From: Nitrospira sp. UBA5698
GTDB lineage: Bacteria; Nitrospirota; Nitrospiria; Nitrospirales; Nitrospiraceae
Reading direction: 5' to 3'
NCBI GenBank assembly: GCA_002420115.1
Contig: DIHK01000046.1
Coordinates: forward strand, 1-16,286
DNA: 16,286 bases
Shown: positions 15,044-16,286 of the stretch, piece after piece
Numbering within the stretch: position 1 is the stretch's first letter
Layout: every line of letters starts with the position of its first letter
Translations under genes and position numbers: made by a program
The notes under the pieces: generated by a model
Seen by the model: only the letters and a program-made list of their open reading frames with translations
Databases searched by the model: none
What the model was told of the DNA's origin: nothing

Positions 15044-15114
15044 TCGCCATCGCCCTCATGCATGCACCCGATCAGGTGGAACGCGTCCGCGTGGATGTAT
15101 CGAGCTTCGTGGCA

Positions 15115-15153
15115 CGGGACAACTCGAAACGTGAGACCAGAAACGCGAAACCT
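15115..15153. repeat. GTTTCA-family repeat, copy 9, right arm only
   Basis: GGACAACTCGAAACGTGAGA and AAACGCGAAACCTG match the right arm and centre of the other copies, but the opposite arm is missing or strongly degenerate. It lies in the gap between cheZ and motA. Confidence 0.6.
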
Positions 15154-15167
15154 GTCCCCCTGTCGGC

Positions 15168-15755
15168 TTATTTGAATCCGAATTGTGCCAGGATATCGTC
15201 GGCCACTTTCTGCTTCATGCCGGTGGTCTTTGACTCCTCGAGTTGTTTCAACAGATGCCCTGCCGTGCCTTCCGTCACCATCTTCTGTCCGTTCTCTTGC
15301 AAACCGAACACCACCACGAGTTCCATCAGCTTGTGTTGCACTTCATCGAGAATCGAGACGAGCTTCTTGACTCGTTGAGCGACCAGATCTTGGAAGGACA
15401 AAGCCGTCATGATTTCGGTCAAATACTTTCCCTCCTGGCTCACAAGGGTATTGATGTTGGCCAGTCGCTCAGCCAGTTTGGCGCAGTCCATAGTCTGCAA
15501 GACCTCGATGATCGCCCTCAGCTCTTTCCCGATTTGGCTGTGCTCATCCTGAATCAACTCCGTCAATCGCATCACCTCGAGCGTCCCTTCTTCCGTCATC
15601 TTGTTGAGATCACTCAGATGCGTGGATGCCGTGGGCAACTGTTGGCTGCTGGAAACAAGCTGTGGGCCGGCACTGGAAATGGCTTTCATCGCGTTTTCCA
15701 CGAACCGCGCCAAGTCGCCGAGCTCTTCGTAGAGTTTATGTCCTCGTTTTTTCAC
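15168..15755 (-). CDS. cheZ: CheY-P phosphatase CheZ
   Basis: This 195-residue helical protein dephosphorylates CheY-P. The active-site motif ALSFQDLVAQRVKKLV (118-133) carries D123 and Q127, the Asp and catalytic Gln of CheZ. The C-terminal VADDILAQFGF (184-194) matches the CheZ helix that binds CheY and almost copies its LGF ending. The remaining sequence fits a long helical hairpin. The start is GTG 15755, preceded by GAGGGAGGAACGC (GGGAGG five nt upstream); no nearby ATG has a comparable site. It follows cheY by 49 bp, the standard cheY-cheZ pair. Confidence 0.93.
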   Translation of the reverse strand: MKKRGHKLYEELGDLARFVENAMKAISSAGPQLVSSSQQLPTASTHLSDLNKMTEEGTLEVMRLTELIQDEHSQIGKELRAIIEVLQTMDCAKLAERLANINTLVSQEGKYLTEIMTALSFQDLVAQRVKKLVSILDEVQHKLMELVVVFGLQENGQKMVTEGTAGHLLKQLEESKTTGMKQKVADDILAQFGFK

Positions 15756-15804
15756 GCGTTCCTCCCTCGAGTCCGCTCACACTCAATGCCACGCGCCCTC
15801 CGCG

Positions 15805-16185
15805 TTACTTGAATATCTTGGCGAGTTTTTCCTGCATGGTCTCAGCCGTGAACGGTTTCACGATGTAATTACTGACGCCCGCCTGTACGGCCTCTACTAA
15901 GTTTTTTTGTTGTGCCTCAGCCGTCACCATGAGGACCGGTATGGCTTTCAATTGTTCGTCCGCTCGAATCGCTCGGAGCATGTCGATTCCCGTCATCACC
16001 GGCATGTTCCAATCCGAGACGACGAAGTCATACTTGCTGGATTTGAGCTTCTGCAGACCATCTTGACCGTTTTCGGCTTCATCGATGTTGGAGAAGCCAA
16101 GTTGTTTGAGCACGTTCTTGACAATTCTTCGCATCGTGACCATGTCATCCACGATGAGAATTTTCATACTTAGATCGGCTGGCAT
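15805..16185 (-). CDS. cheY: Chemotaxis response regulator CheY (cheZ-linked)
   Basis: This is a 126-residue single receiver domain. The acidic pocket is D13/D14, the phosphoacceptor is D58 (FVVSDWNMPVMTG), T88 is the switch residue, Y107 is the switch aromatic (NYIVKPF) and K110 is the conserved lysine. The SDWNMP sequence and the tyrosine before IVKPF are typical of motor-binding CheY of proteobacterial type. The ATG at 16185 is preceded by AAAGGAGGCAAT, a near-perfect ribosome-binding site; a second in-frame ATG six codons downstream has none. It leads the run cheY-cheZ-motA-motB and is the best candidate for the protein that binds the flagellar switch. Confidence 0.96.
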   Translation of the reverse strand: MPADLSMKILIVDDMVTMRRIVKNVLKQLGFSNIDEAENGQDGLQKLKSSKYDFVVSDWNMPVMTGIDMLRAIRADEQLKAIPVLMVTAEAQQKNLVEAVQAGVSNYIVKPFTAETMQEKLAKIFK

Positions 16186-16215
16186 ATTGCCTCCTTTTCT
16201 CAGCTCACGGCCAAC

Positions 16216-16245
16216 TCTCCCACCGCTGTGAATGCTCGGTGGAGA
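16216..16245. repeat. Inverted repeat upstream of cheY
   Basis: TCTCCCACCG (16216-16225) and CGGTGGAGA (16237-16245) pair with one bulged base around an 11-nt loop. It lies about 30 bp before the cheY ATG. It has no T-run, so it could be an operator or leader hairpin; no role is shown. Confidence 0.3.
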
Positions 16246-16286
16246 ATGGTCTACTCCTTCACCATAGATCGGAATAATTATTGAAC

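Noticed and set aside
2567..15153. CRISPR-like array
   Set aside because: The repeats are kilobases apart, imperfect and without regular spacers; no cas gene is present.
16263..16286. Partial sigma-28 -10-like TCCGATCT before cheY
   Set aside because: The -35 region would fall beyond the window edge, so it cannot be judged.

Overview
The window looks like part of a bacterial chromosome carrying most of a flagellar chemotaxis and motor cluster on the minus strand, followed by a small accessory segment and the beginning of a large sensory protein. The organism is probably a Nitrospira-type member of the Nitrospirota. This is an inference from gene content, moderate-to-high GC, Uma2 and DUF4143 genes, a CheA with an inserted two-copy motif, and abundant GTTTCA-type intergenic repeats. 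A deltaproteobacterium-like host is the main alternative. I could not run a search to confirm either.

Layout, read in the direction of transcription (right to left). cheY (16185-15805), cheZ (15755-15168), motA (15043-14273), a motB-type stator gene (14155-13358), a STAS-domain gene (13228-12926), a CheZ-motif gene (12864-12322), a second cheY (12223-11852) and cheA (11760-9583) form one head-to-tail run. ribBA (9467-8259) and a YfhL-type ferredoxin (8187-7840) follow and interrupt the chemotaxis theme. A strong sigma-28 (FliA) promoter match then precedes cheW (7708-7196) and a soluble triple-PAS chemoreceptor (7062-4813). Left of this lie a plus-strand Uma2-family nuclease gene (4127-4684) and a minus-strand DUF4143 ATPase gene (3852-2677). 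A non-coding stretch (2187-2676) comes next, then a GAF-PAS-GAF-PAS-GAF sensor protein (2186 to beyond position 1) that is cut by the window edge.

How the genes work together. The soluble receptor and CheW would control CheA autophosphorylation. CheA would phosphorylate one or both CheY proteins. The canonical CheZ, and possibly the second protein carrying the same D-x3-Q active-site motif, would remove the phosphate. MotA/MotB form an ion-driven stator of the flagellar motor that CheY-P acts on. No cheR, cheB or cheD is present here, although the receptor ends in a tail resembling a CheR/CheB tether.

The most unusual features are: (1) an imperfect inverted-repeat family built on GTTTCA/TGAAAC, with about nine copies in 12 kb; (2) one copy lying in frame inside cheA and encoding an interdomain linker; (3) two proteins with a CheZ-type catalytic motif; (4) a perfect 13-bp inverted repeat directly in front of the DUF4143 ATPase start; (5) a near-consensus sigma-28 promoter; and (6) a nearly exact 294-residue PAS-GAF duplication in the partial sensor.
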